DNA of 64,000 bases from Penelope pileata. Its lineage: Eukaryota; Chordata; Aves; Galliformes; Cracidae. The notes below the pieces were generated by a model. It did no database searches, was not told the origin of the DNA, and saw nothing but the letters and a program-made list of their open reading frames with translations. Made by a program: the position numbers and the translations under genes. This document shows positions 1 through 11,602 of this stretch, in pieces (the stretch's first letter is position 1; each line of letters begins with the position of its first letter). The stretch covers positions 1,128,643 through 1,192,642 of the forward strand of contig WBMW01000802.1 of assembly GCA_013396635.1 (NCBI GenBank), written 5' to 3'.

Positions 1-161
1 ATGAGAAGTCGAGCATTCAATCACCACCTCTGCAATTCCAGAATTTTAATTGCATCGCTCACTGTGAGACATCAGGGAAGGGTTGGAGGGGGGGGAAGTT
101 GTGAAGACAGAACGTGTCATGAGTGTTGTATTGCTGGCAGAGTCTTTTTTTCTTATTTCAG

Positions 162-266
162 ATGTCTCAATCACTGCAAAACCGTGCAGCCCTGCTTGGA
201 GGAGCTCATCTTGGGCATAGACAACTCCTGCATCAGTCACTGGGGAAGCACAGGCAAATTACACAG
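162..266 (+). other. Candidate internal exon (unrecognised)
   Basis: A 105-nt segment sits between a good 3' splice site (a T-rich tract from 143, then CAG ending at 161) and a CAG|GTGAAT 5' splice site at 267. Two frames stay open and the third has a stop. In the frame whose first full codon is at 163 the 34 residues are cysteine-rich (CLNHC, PCLEEL and SCISHW motifs). In the frame starting at 162 it reads MSQSLQNRAALL and onward. The length is a multiple of three, so the exon could be skipped without a frameshift. I do not recognise either peptide, and no partner exon is visible nearby. It could be a coding exon, a lncRNA exon or chance. Splice sites and open frames are seen; exon status is inferred. 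Confidence 0.27.
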
Positions 267-3200
267 GTGAATTATGCTATCATGTGGATCTTCAGGGAAA
301 AAGTCGAACAGTAACATTCCTCAGTTATGTTTGAGCATTTAAATGAATCCAAACCTTTCATGTCTGTAAACTGCAATAGTTGTGTCCTACTGTCTCAAAT
401 TTAAGTGCTTGATTGAGATGTTTGGAGTAGATTGACAGGTCAGCTAGTTAATTTTGTAGATACCATTGCCATGAATAAAATTTGTACCTAACCCTCTCAG
501 TGCCAAAACTTCCTCTGCACTAGCTTTCCTCTGCAAAAGCTGTTGGTGCTTTGTTATAGCCAATGAAGTCTTCAAAGCATTGAGATACTTTGCAGGTAAC
601 TAAGACCCTGCCAAGGTTTATAAATATTCCACTACTTTAGCTGGAGGTCCTCAGCCAACAGATATGCTCAGACATGAAATAATTAACAGTTCTTTGGCCT
701 AGAACAAGAGAGTGATCCTACAAGTCAGACTATTGTGTTCTGTTCAGAATAATCACCTGGAGGAATGAGAGCTGGCTTCCCATCTCTATGCCAATTAATA
801 TTCTGTTCGGACTACTAAATCAGTGTTTTCCAAACTGGAGGGGCTATGCCTGGAGGAGGAGGGGCCAAAAAAAGAAAGGAAATTGTTTCCATTTGCTGTG
901 ATGGAGGAGGGCTAGCTACCTTGCAATGTCAAATGCAAAAGGTGTTAAGGAGAATCTGTAGTGTGTTATGGGTGGTGTGGAGTATCTCTGGGAAGCGTAG
1001 CTGAGAAATTCTACATGCTAGGATGCTGCTTGGGTACAGTATGCAGTGTTCTGCACCTGTGTTCCTGGTGAGTGATCCCACTACTGAACTATTGACTAGC
1101 AGCTCCTCTTGTGGGTGAAACAACTTGATGGATTCTTGGCAAACGAAAGGAAGAGCTTAGGGTTATGAATCTCAGAGGGCATTAGGATACTAACAAGAAA
1201 TGTAGCTTAAATTGCCTTTCTTTCAGCAATATTTGCCACATTGACAAGCTAAATCCCTTCTAACGGAAATGTTGAGCTCCAAGTTGTTGACCACTGTCCT
1301 AGTCTCTAGGTGACTTCCTTGAATCATGTGTATTAGACTGTCATCTAAAATTTAGCTCTTTGAAATCCCCAAGATTCTTCTATGAATTTAGTCGTTTGCG
1401 ATACTTTAGGAAAGGCACACTACACACTGAGAATATTTGTTAACAGATGCAAATTTAAGTGCTATTTAGTGCATTTTTGAAGCCAAATGATCATTCTTCA
1501 GAATGAATTTCAGCCAGAGTTAAAGAAGTTCTACAGGAAATTGAGATGAAAATTCAGTAAGTTACAGCATTACAGACACAGACGTGTTTTAGAATTTTGC
1601 TAGCACCTAACAGGCATGTAAAACCTTCTGCAGTTGTCTGTGTTTGAAATAACTTAACAAAGAACTGTCCTTATTAATGCTATGCAAAAACAAAACAAAA
1701 AAAAAACAACAGACCAAACCAAACCAAAAAAACCCTATCCCAAATCCTTGATTCAAAGGTGATTAACACCTCTGACAGTTATTAGATCAAACGGACAGTC
1801 ACGGGCATGTACTTCAGGTAACAGTACTCTTAATGCTGAAATGGTGAGTTAGAAAACTATTTTAACTTTAGTGTTCATTAAAAATAGGCAATTGAATTGA
1901 GCACATTTTCTTACAAGAGAAATTATCAACAGGAATGTGTATTTTTCAAATAAACCTTTCTTACTTCAAAATTTACTAGTATAATTATATTAAAACTTTA
2001 TTAACCATGCTGCCTTCCCCTTATTTACTCAAAGCACTGTTTGTCAAATAAATATGATGATAGGCCTACTTGAAAATGTTGCTTATATTTATTAAAAAGA
2101 GAAGCACATTTAAAGTAAATAGCAAAGCAATAAACCGGTCCATGAAGTAGCAGCTTCTAAATTTCTCATGAAATGCTTCCTCTGTTTTTCTAATAGCTCA
2201 GACTTGAAGGCATTTTGCAATGGATTCAAGAGCTCATGGCTACCTTCTAATCTGGACATAACAGTTTCTATTTCCTTCCCCCCGCCCCCCTAAAATACAA
2301 CGTACAGACAGTATGAAATCTCACTGGGAATTCATTTGTGTGAAGTCCATATCCTCTGGACAGTCTTTATTTGGCTTCTACTTTTTTCATATCAAATCTT
2401 TGAATTAAGGCTGTAGCTGAAATATTTTAGTGTCAATCCTGCTTTTACTTCTAATTGTCAAATGACTAACACATTGTGAGGCTCTGAGACAGGTAATAAA
2501 GAGGTGGTGTGTGAAGCAAACTGATAGAGCACAGTGATTTATTTTTGTAATTGCTGATGTACAACCATTTTTTAGCTGTTGTGGGTGTTATAAATAGAAA
2601 AGCATATATTCTGCATCCTTCAAACATTTAATTTGATTAAAGTGGGACTCTTGCTGATTAACTAAAGGATGTCAGAGTTACTGCATGGCAATAAGTGATT
2701 GCTTGGGCTCATTTGAACCTATTTCATAAGGGAAAACAAACACTATGAAATTTGTTTTATATGGAGAACTGGGAACAAGCTGGACTGACTGATGAACTGG
2801 TTGATTGATTCGAGTGGGAAGTGCTGAGTACAGTCGAGGCTGATTACCAAATGGAGGTAGGAATCATTTGGAGATGCCTCTGTGTTGAACTACTATATTT
2901 TACCTGAGTCTTGCTGGACTTGCCCTGTATTAAGCTGTTATTCTGCCATGTATGAGGTTCTCCTTTATGTGAAAGAGAAAGTAGGCTTTCACTTGGACTG
3001 ACGTTTTTCTTTCATTGTGGTTCTGTTGCATGCAGGGAAATTAACTGCTCCTATTTGAGTACTGATAAGTAAAAAAGGACAGTTTGATGTAATTAAAGTT
3101 TAAATGGACTGCAATATATAATTTCCCATTAGTCTGATTTAATCTATATTACATGTTTTTTAATTGCCTTGTTTCTAATGGTTTGTTGCCATGCTTTGAA

Positions 3201-4913
3201 ATGCTATGCAAAGTCTATTCAGCCCTGTAGTCAGCAGAGGTGAATACCATTTATGTGTGCTTCGTATTTAAAATGTATGGCCAGTCTTTTCTTCTTCTTT
3301 TCTCAGAAAGCTGGAAAAGCTTTTTTTTTTTTTTAGGAAGTAACATATATAGCATATGAAACACACAGCTTATGAAACTGGCTAAAGTGATCAATGTTTT
3401 TTCTCCCACAGGATTTTTTTTCCCATTCTCTTGGGTGAACACAGCAAAAGCAATTTTGTCAGCATGAATTTTTATCTGTCATAAAGTCACTTATTCTGTT
3501 AGCCTGTGTTTTACTTAAGAAATGTGACTGTGTCCTGCATTGCAAGTGTTTTCCCTCAAGCTCATTTTAAGCAGGTTTTAGTACTGAGGATGACTGATGT
3601 GTGGCTCTTCCATTCTTAAGAGCTGTTCGTGTTGGCAACGTTTTGTGTTACAAAGCTCTAATTAGTGAAGAAAGGTTAAGCCAACAAAATAAAAATGATC
3701 AAGACCTCAGTGAGTTCAAACATACATATCTTTTTTTTTTTTTCAGTTATTCATTCTATCAGACTTTGTTGAGGAAAGCAATTGCATAAACAACCAGTGG
3801 AATTAACTGTTCACCTAGATATTCAGTTTGGCTTCTGAGCATCAGAAATTAGCTTTCCTGATGCATTTCTATTGGGATAATGAAAGAGTTAAATATATGA
3901 AATGTGGGTGGGTCAGGAAAACTACTGCAGTAGCATTTAAAGTCTGATAAAAAGGGGGAGAATGAAGAATTAAGGCTTCTTCTGTGTCCTTTGCACTACA
4001 CATTATTTTGAGGATTGTCCCTTCTGTGGTTGTTGCTCCTCCATCTGACCTGATTCACGGAATTAGTCTTGTTGGACATAGGCTATTGGCTCCTCTGTGG
4101 TTGATCTGCATAGCTCAAGGGTGGAGAAACTTAAAAGTAACCTGTAACTGTTGAGTCAACCAATGGAAGGATAAAAGTAAGACGGGGACAGAAAGAGAGT
4201 GCCCGGTGCCTGTCATAGGCAGTCTTTGCCCAGCAGATTTGGTGATGCTGGAAGCTGTGCCCTCCTGGGAACACAGGAGCACTACGGCAGCAACCTCTTT
4301 CCTGGCAATACCTCCAATGAACAGATAAGACTTGGTGGCTCCCAAAATCTAGTTCCAGGCCTTGCTTATACAACCACTGAGGCACAAGAGAGTGATTCGA
4401 GCCATAACATGAATGTGGCTGTTTCTACTCTGTTGCTTTTCGGCTGGCCAGCAGTTCTTGGGGATCTGTTCCATGGCAGAACAATTGGAGTTATTGTGGG
4501 TTTGCTGTACACTCTGAAAAACAGGTTGTGACTATTCACCAGTGAGAATATCTTACTGTTTAGTGCTGCACAGAAAACTTCCCTGACTGCTCTGAGCAAT
4601 AACAGAAGATCTTTGTTGTGAAGTCACAAGAAACCTCTTTCTGGCACCCAAAAATCTTGCACTGAAACTGCTTTATATGCCAAATATGTCTCCCATGTGA
4701 ACATACTATAAATCATCTGTGTTTTATTAGAAAAGCACTACTAAGCTCTGACAAAGGCTACTCTCAGTAGGTTCAGTTGTTTGTTCCCGTCTTAAAAGAG
4801 GAATGTTGAAATCAGTTGTGTGAGCAAGAATTTTGTGGCAAAACAAACCCCCTTGGAATGCTGAAGACATAACTGTTTCTCTCGGCTAATAAACACTGCA
4901 GGGTCTTATTAAA
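267..4913. other. AT-rich unique sequence, no gene seen
   Basis: No coding region or recognisable transposon is supported here. Visible low-complexity pieces are an A/C-rich tract at 1686-1734 with repeated CCAAA units, a C-run at 2278-2290, a 14-T run at 3321-3334 and a 13-T run at 3731-3743 followed by CAG. The stretch 4115-4600 has few stops on both strands but no recognisable protein. Confidence 0.6.
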
Positions 4914-5122
4914 CTAGTCCAGCCGGCACCGGGCAGCTGCCCCAAAGCTTGAGTTGATGGCCAAAAAACAAGAATAGGTGCACTTCATGCAGTACAGCAC
5001 TTTCTCGTCAAGGCGCGCATACCTGTAGAGAGATGGGCTGTTCCCAGTACTCATGGAAGCCAGGAGAAAGCCTTCACTTGGCTTCAGCAGTTTTGGAGTG
5101 ATGACTTTATCCTCTCCAATAG
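4914..5122 (-). other. Candidate terminal or internal coding exon (unrecognised)
   Basis: On the minus strand an AG acceptor (5124-5123, preceded by TTTTTCTTACAATAAAT) opens a frame of 68 codons that ends at TAG (4916-4914). The peptide begins IGEDKVITPKLLKPSEG, has LYRYARLDEKV in the middle, then the CxxC-like YCMKCTYSC, and ends AAARCRLD. The stretch at about 5020-5000 carries several CpGs (TATGCGCGCC) in otherwise CpG-poor DNA. A strong internal splice site, CTCTCTACAG|GTATGC at 5023/5022, could act as a donor (giving a 100-nt exon 5122-5023) or as an acceptor. The composition looks more protein-like than neighbouring chance frames, but I cannot name a family. The frame is seen; coding status is inferred. 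Confidence 0.27.
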
Positions 5123-5330
5123 CTATTTATTGTAAGAAAAATATTGGACTTCCAAAACACTGGCATTGCTTTGGAGACAGTCTCTAAAGTAGAACCTAGT
5201 CCTGAGCTGTTTGGAAGCTAAGTGCCTCATGGAAATGGGTACTTAGCAACTGGGGAGTTCAGGAGGCTAGCCTCTGCCTAGAGTTATTCTGGACTAATTT
5301 ATGTTGGTGTACGTGATTTCAGTATCTGTC

Positions 5331-5369
5331 TCTTTCCCCTTTCCCTTCCCCTTCCCCTTCTCCTTCCCT
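5331..5369. repeat. Polypyrimidine low-complexity tract
   Basis: An uninterrupted run of C and T with imperfect CCTTCC-type units. The complementary strand is all purine. Confidence 0.85.
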
Positions 5370-8300
5370 GTTTTTCTAATCCATCTGCTGTTAACCTGAG
5401 CAATTTGTTCAGAACCTAGACCTATGAAAGCTGCTGACAAATGCACACAGCTGCCAAGGGAAGTCAGTGGAAGAGGAAGAAGCAATCTGCTTAAAGTCAG
5501 TGTAGCCTCTCATCACAGTACAGAATAAATTGTTATATTTCACCAGTCTAAATCTAGGCTGATTTCCTTAAATTTAGGAACATCACTTTGAACTTGGTGG
5601 TGGTGCTGGGGATTTATGATGGAGGTATCAAGAGTAAAGTCTGTACTTCGGTTTTAGGAGCTAATACTGCACAGATAGTGAAATTTGAAAGTGGGATATT
5701 TCTTTATGTTTTTCACAAAAGACTGTTCAGTAAATTCCAATGGAGTTTTTCATAGTAAGAATAGCTTTTGAAGGGCAGATATTGCATAAATTCCAACATA
5801 CTCTTTTGGAAGGTTTGTGAGAAATAGGAGTCCATCTTTCAGTGAGGGGCGTAACTTTTTGGTTATAAAACATTCAGTAACTATGATGAAAGAGCAATTC
5901 CACTGCAAAACACAGGAAAACCAAAAGGCCTTTGGTTTACTGCAATGTGCAGTAGGTGTAGTCAATTCTTGTGGAATTATAGAACTAGCTTTTACAAAAG
6001 CTGTTTATGGGATTACTATAACAGGCTTTTTTTACTGGAATCATCCAGAAAGCCCGAAACAAACCAAGAAGGATCTTTGGATATAGTTTTCTACCTGTTT
6101 CCACATGATGTAAACATTTGGCTACAAACTTCCTGATATATGATAACAAAATTGATTCTGGATCTGATCAATATCACCTTAGGAAATAATTTCTTGTTCT
6201 TAATATTTTGGCAAACACAAGACATTTACTTTAAGAAATGACAATTTTCAATGGAAAATTATTTTCAGAATATCTCAAGGAAGGTCTCTACCTGAGTTAA
6301 GAAGCTATAATGTACAATGCAGTTGAAGGCAAATTCTTGGGTTAAAATATAGGTTTGTTATTTTTTTTTTTAATTATCATTATTATTGCTGGGAGCTCTA
6401 TGTATTAAATCATATGTGAATAGAAAATCATAAAAGTAACTTCAACATTGACATGTGAAAGTCAAAAATCTAAAATTGCCTTGGGAAGGCAGTGGAGCAG
6501 TATTTGAAAAAATAATAAAAAAAGAAGGAAAACAAATACATATGCTTCAGAAAATATGAATAAAACCTGTTTATAGTTGCTGGAGTACTACCACTTCCCA
6601 TGGCCTTATGCTCCATAGAAAAGAGTTTACATCAGAACCCCAAGAAATATAGAGATATCAAATTCTGTTTTTTTGATTTTTTTTTTCCAGAAGAAAAGGA
6701 TGTTTTTGTGGAATGTTTAAATTTTCACAGCCTGTCACTCAAACGATGCTATTGGCAAGCTAAGCCTGCTTTTCCAGCACTACAGGAAGAGTGCCAGGTG
6801 GCAGCTAAGGATGGGAAAGAGCAAAGAAAAAAGCTAAAGGACTGGGAACTTGAGAAGCCTGTGGCAGAAATTCTTCCATCATGCACATTATTTTCCACAG
6901 CTCTTAAGACCCTGATAGTTCATAGTGGATGAAAGAAAAACATCTGACAAACGTAACTTCATAGAGGAAAACATACATGCAACATATTCTCTAATTCATA
7001 CTTAGTTTGCAGCTTAGCATGGAATTTCTGCAGAACTGTATGCTTTACTGTCTCGTTTAAATTTTATTTCTGAAATTGTTTTTACACATGGTTTAAGCTT
7101 TTTCTGAAACTGGAAATTGTGCTGTTCTGAAATTATAAGAAACTTGCTTGAAATGTGGTTTTGCAATTTCTTCGACTTGCTTGTGAGCTTTCACTGTGGT
7201 AACTCTCAAAACATGTATTGCACAAAAATAAAAAAGAAGGTACCAAGACATTGCTACAAAGGGGAAAGAGTCATCAAAAACAGTAGTGACATTTCTCCTT
7301 TAGTAAGCACTCACAGGAAGTACCCTGCTGTCTCCCACTGACAGTATACCTTCTTGCTGGTTAAGGTAAGGATGCACCTGGTAGCATGTGACAGGATTGT
7401 CACAGAATATCTCATTTCAGAGCACAGTAGTGGCAGTAGTATCTAAAATCTGGATGAACTCTTTGGGTAGCATGTCAACGCTTTCTCATGGCCGTGTCAA
7501 ATCTTCAGGAAAAATTAAGTGAATAGAGCGTATGAAACATCTGCAAAATACATGCACGCAAATACCACATGCTACTTTGAGAGTGTCCATAGTGCTTCTA
7601 CGTGCTTCTTTTTATTTGTTTGTTTTAATTGTCAAGAATGTTCATAGAGATAAAGTGTTTTGACTGCATCTGTGAACAGCCACTTGGTAAGTCACTCCAC
7701 GTGTGTTTGCACAGATGTCTTCAGTGCTTCTTGCACGTTCCAAAGTTGCTTATCCAGAGAGGATAAGCAGGTTGGTGACAAGCATGTAAGCAAGAAGTAT
7801 TGATTTGTCTAAATGCACTCTGCATTCAAAATATTCAAAAATAAGTAAAAAAAAGTTATAATTTTTAATGACAAAAATATATATTAAAAATAATTAAAAT
7901 CACATAATATCTCCAAGATAGAGCTTAGCATCCAAAAGCTGATATAATAACGGAAAAAGGCTTAAAAAGAGCTGAAGCCTGAACGTTGACACTGCACAGA
8001 TTCAATCAAGAAATCAAGAGTGTAATTTAGCAATGGGAATGGTTAATAAGTAGACTACACATCAAGAGAAGTTTTAGATCATCTGTCAGTAGATGCCTTC
8101 AGTTCCAGAAAGGACTCTTTTTCCCCAAATATATGTATTAGCAAATCACAAACTATTGAGCTTACTGGGGGAGCTACTAGATGAAGTTTTATAGCTGATA
8201 TTATACAAGCAGACGTGCTGGATGATTTAATGGTCCATAGTTTTAAAATATATTACTGCAGAGGTCTGAACTTATTGAATGCATTTATTGAATAAACAGT

Positions 8301-8643
8301 TTTCAGAGAAACCTGTGGGAATTAGGCACCTAAAGCCCTATAAAATTAAACCTCATTCAATGTATTTTCCTGTCACTTCTGTCCAACTCCTCTGCCCCTT
8401 CTTGCTATAAATGCAGAATAAAACTCTCATGAGAAAGAGCAGAATAACATTTTAAGTATTTTACACGTTCTGAAATTCAGTGAATTCCTTTACAGACTCA
8501 AAACTAAATGTTTCTTAATACAAGATCAATAAACTGAAATCCACTCATATTTCTTTACATATAATGTAAACACACTTCATTTCTCAATATTGGAGTATCT
8601 TTTCTTTAGCTTTCAAGCTATTCAGATCTTGATATTATTTAAC

Positions 8644-8659
8644 AAAAAAAAAAAAAAAA
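8644..8659. repeat. Poly(A) homopolymer, 16 bp
   Basis: A run of 16 A bases after TTTAAC. No retrotransposon body is recognised on its 5' side, so it is called simple sequence rather than a LINE or SINE tail. Confidence 0.9.
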
Positions 8660-11323
8660 GAGTTTATGATTTCCTTGTGTTTTTTCCTTTTCTTCAGACT
8701 TGACAAGTTGGTGGCAGTGCTGTAAATTAAAACCTGCAGATAGTGAATTCTGTCATTTCTCTTCAGCTAGGTAATATTTCATCATTAATGTATGTGAAGT
8801 GTGGGAGGGATTTTTCATGCCATTCCACCTAGCAGCCTGGCTGTCACCCTTTGCCCATTCCCATGTCCGCTGCAAGCGAGAGTTTCATGGGAACCAGTGT
8901 GAGCTTAGAGCGACAAGAGATCCTTTAACAGAGTGTTTAAGTGCTCTGATCAAAAAAGAGAGCTATATATTGGAATAAGCAGATACTAGATACCTACTTC
9001 TGAATGTTTTTGGCCTTCAGTCCTCAAACGTTTAAAAGCCTAGAAACACTTTCACTATAGTACTTAGCTATTGTAAAGGTCTAACTGCTTATTGCTGCAA
9101 GTTCTGGAAAATATTTTGTTTCTCCAACACCCAGCTGCTGAACATGGGTGGCATTTTAATTTTTAATTTTTAATGGCAGCATTTTACTTTACAGCTAGCT
9201 CATTTACCAATGTATGTAAGTGAACTGTGAAGGTTAGAGTTCACAGTTCCTAAAGCTTCTTGAAGAGTACGTGACCACCTGTAAAGGGAAGTTGCCATGC
9301 CACTTCACTCTAGACTTTAGCAGCATTTTCCTAGATAAAAATTGATAGATTTCTTGGCACTTTGACTCCTGCCTTGCCTTTACTTGCTGGCACAGTTCCC
9401 TCCTGAGAGTTTTGCTTCCCAGCCACAAGTCAGAGTGAACAATCTTTCTCATAGCCAGTAGCATGTCTTTGAAGACTACACATCAGCTCCATGCTTCAAA
9501 CACCTGAACTGAGGCTGTTGTTCAACTGCTCAGGACAAATCCCTGGAGCATTATCATGAGACAAATTATATATGGGCTATGTAAAATTAGCTGAGGAGAT
9601 ATCAGTGAGCAGATTTGTAGTACAAAAAGTAGTATTAATCACTCATTTGGCAGCACTGCTTTTTCTGTGTCACAAGCCCAACATGACATGGAGGCTGTGG
9701 CACTCCAAGATTTCTGTTTTGTGAAGGAAAGAGATACTTGCATCCTATTCATGCCTGGAAGCTTGCATGCCTGAAGTAGTATTTTTCAGATGTAGTAGAA
9801 GGTAGCATCTTTCCTAAATTCGAGTATGAATAATTACTTTCTGCTTATCTAAATTTCCTTATGCTTTCATTCGGATGTTTGCTGTTTTTTCCCATGCTAT
9901 ATGCTTCTGGAGTGTTGCTCTATGATCAACAACTTGGAAGTATTTCCTTGTTGTATCTCTGTAAAGCCTTTGCCTTAATTTGTTAGGCCACTTTGTTAAT
10001 ATAAACTAAAATTACCACTAAATTAAAGAAAAAACATCATTAGATGTATGTTAAAAATATCTAGTTAAAAATAAACATCTGAGAGTCTCCATTCTTTTTT
10101 TTTCTCCTGATCTTATTGGGGTAGACTTGAAACAAATTAAATGATTCATGAGTTCATCCTGGCTGGATGTCAGTATTTTCTTCTGATACAAAAAGGTTAA
10201 TGAGCTGGAAAGTGGTGAAGGAAATATTCTAAATGCTAAGCCTGCTTCCAACAGAAGTAACTTACGTGCCAGTAATTTCCCTTCAGAGCTGCTGCATTCT
10301 ATGGTGTCGACAATTAGGTACTGATTAGTACATGGATTATCAATACAACAGGCTGTATTGTAATGCTCTTTCAAAAGTATTGTTATAGAACTTGCCCTAA
10401 GGACTTTTCCTAAGACTTTTTGAGTGTTTGTGGAGTTCCCGGTGCATGGTTCCTCCCTACAACTGAGCTGAAATAAGTACAGAACCTTAAAGGGTAACAG
10501 TATAATTTGCCCAACTAGGAATTAAATTGTTGAGAAAGACTACTGCAGCTGACACATCCTGCGTATCCCAACAACATCTGAATCCAACACGATTCTTGTT
10601 ACAGGGGTAGTTCCAGGACAGTCCTCACAAATGCTTTGTGATGCTGTTTGTTTGTTTTTGTGAGAGTTGCTTCTGACATTGAGATTGTAGGCTGCTTCAT
10701 GCAGTCCTGAATCACCCTCCAATGCCTTGCTTCAAATGTAAGGCAATAGTCATCTGTGAGTTTTTTGTCAATATTATTATTATTTTTACAATATAACTGT
10801 AAGAATAATATCGTAATACATGATTTTCTATATTAACTTCACCATCTTGTGCCAGGAGCATGCGGGAGAAGATAAGCAAATTACTACTAGAAGATATTTT
10901 TATATTTTTTTCCTTCTCAAATTGAATAAAAGAGATGAAAACATTTCAGTGATAAACAATGTCTTAAATGAGGTAGAGTTTTATGTATAAGTATGTGAAA
11001 ATCAGCAACAGATGATCAAGTGTATGGTTTGACTTTCATACTATTTCTCTTGTATTATTATTTTGTGGGCACTGAAGTGTATAAGGCACTGTTGAATACA
11101 AAAGGACAAATGTATAATGAGTAATTATGTCATTTACGACTTCCACTGGGTATAATGGCTGAAAATAACTATTATGAAACACCTTTGAAGATTGTACTGT
11201 AAATGTGAGTGCAAAGGAGATTGAAACCCCTAGAAGTGGAGGTGACTGTTGCCTAGGCAATAGGATGGGCTTTTTCCATCTGCCTTGTGTGGCTTTGCCA
11301 ACGGAATCTGTTTCTTCTCACAG

Positions 11324-11392
11324 AAGTCCAGCCCTGCCAGGATTAGAAAACGGCAACGAAAAATAGATGTTCTCTCAAGGCAGGCTGACCAG
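11324..11392 (+). other. Candidate 69-nt mini-exon (unrecognised)
   Basis: A 69-nt segment is bounded by a strong acceptor (CTGTTTCTTCTCACAG ending at 11323) and a strong donor (CCAG|GTATGAGT at 11393). It is exactly 23 codons, phase 0 to phase 0. Only this one frame is open; the other two contain stops. The frame itself meets TGA three bases into the putative intron, as expected of a real exon boundary. The peptide is very basic, starting KSSPARIRKRQRK and ending VLSRQADQ, like a short alternative exon adding a charged loop or a heparin- or nucleic-acid-binding patch. I cannot assign it to a gene. No neighbouring exon of the same gene is identifiable. It is the best-formed exon candidate in the window, but still only a prediction. 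Confidence 0.38.
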
Positions 11393-11580
11393 GTATGAGT
11401 TTAGCTTTCAGGGGAGAAATATTAGATGCGGATCCAAAAGCAGCTGTCACAGACCTCGGCAAACTGGGTTGCATGTCTGGAGGAAATGTGCAGAGACTTG
11501 GCTGTGAGGGGAAAATGCACCTGCACAGAACCCTTATTAAAAAGTGGTGTCTGAGTGGCAAGAGGAGCCATCAAATACAG

Positions 11581-11602
11581 TCTCTCTCTCTCTCTCTCTC
11601 TC
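11581..11602. repeat. (TC)11 microsatellite
   Basis: Eleven perfect TC units followed by a further pyrimidine tail (CCCTCTCCCC). Open frames crossing it on the minus strand encode an RERERER run and are artefacts. Confidence 0.97.

Larger units (their letters stand above)
5123..11323. other. AT-rich unique sequence, no gene seen
   Basis: No gene is recognised. Visible pieces are a pure pyrimidine tract (CCTTCC-like) at 5331-5369, an A-rich patch at 6505-6530, short TTTTTAA repeats at 9152-9174 and a 16-A run at 8644-8659. One T-rich acceptor-like site at about 6690 opens into a long frame; it is discussed under findings. Confidence 0.6.

Noticed and set aside
4115..4599. Overlapping open frames on both strands, up to 110 codons
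   Set aside because: Openness on both strands reflects local composition. No family resemblance and no clear splice-site pair was found.
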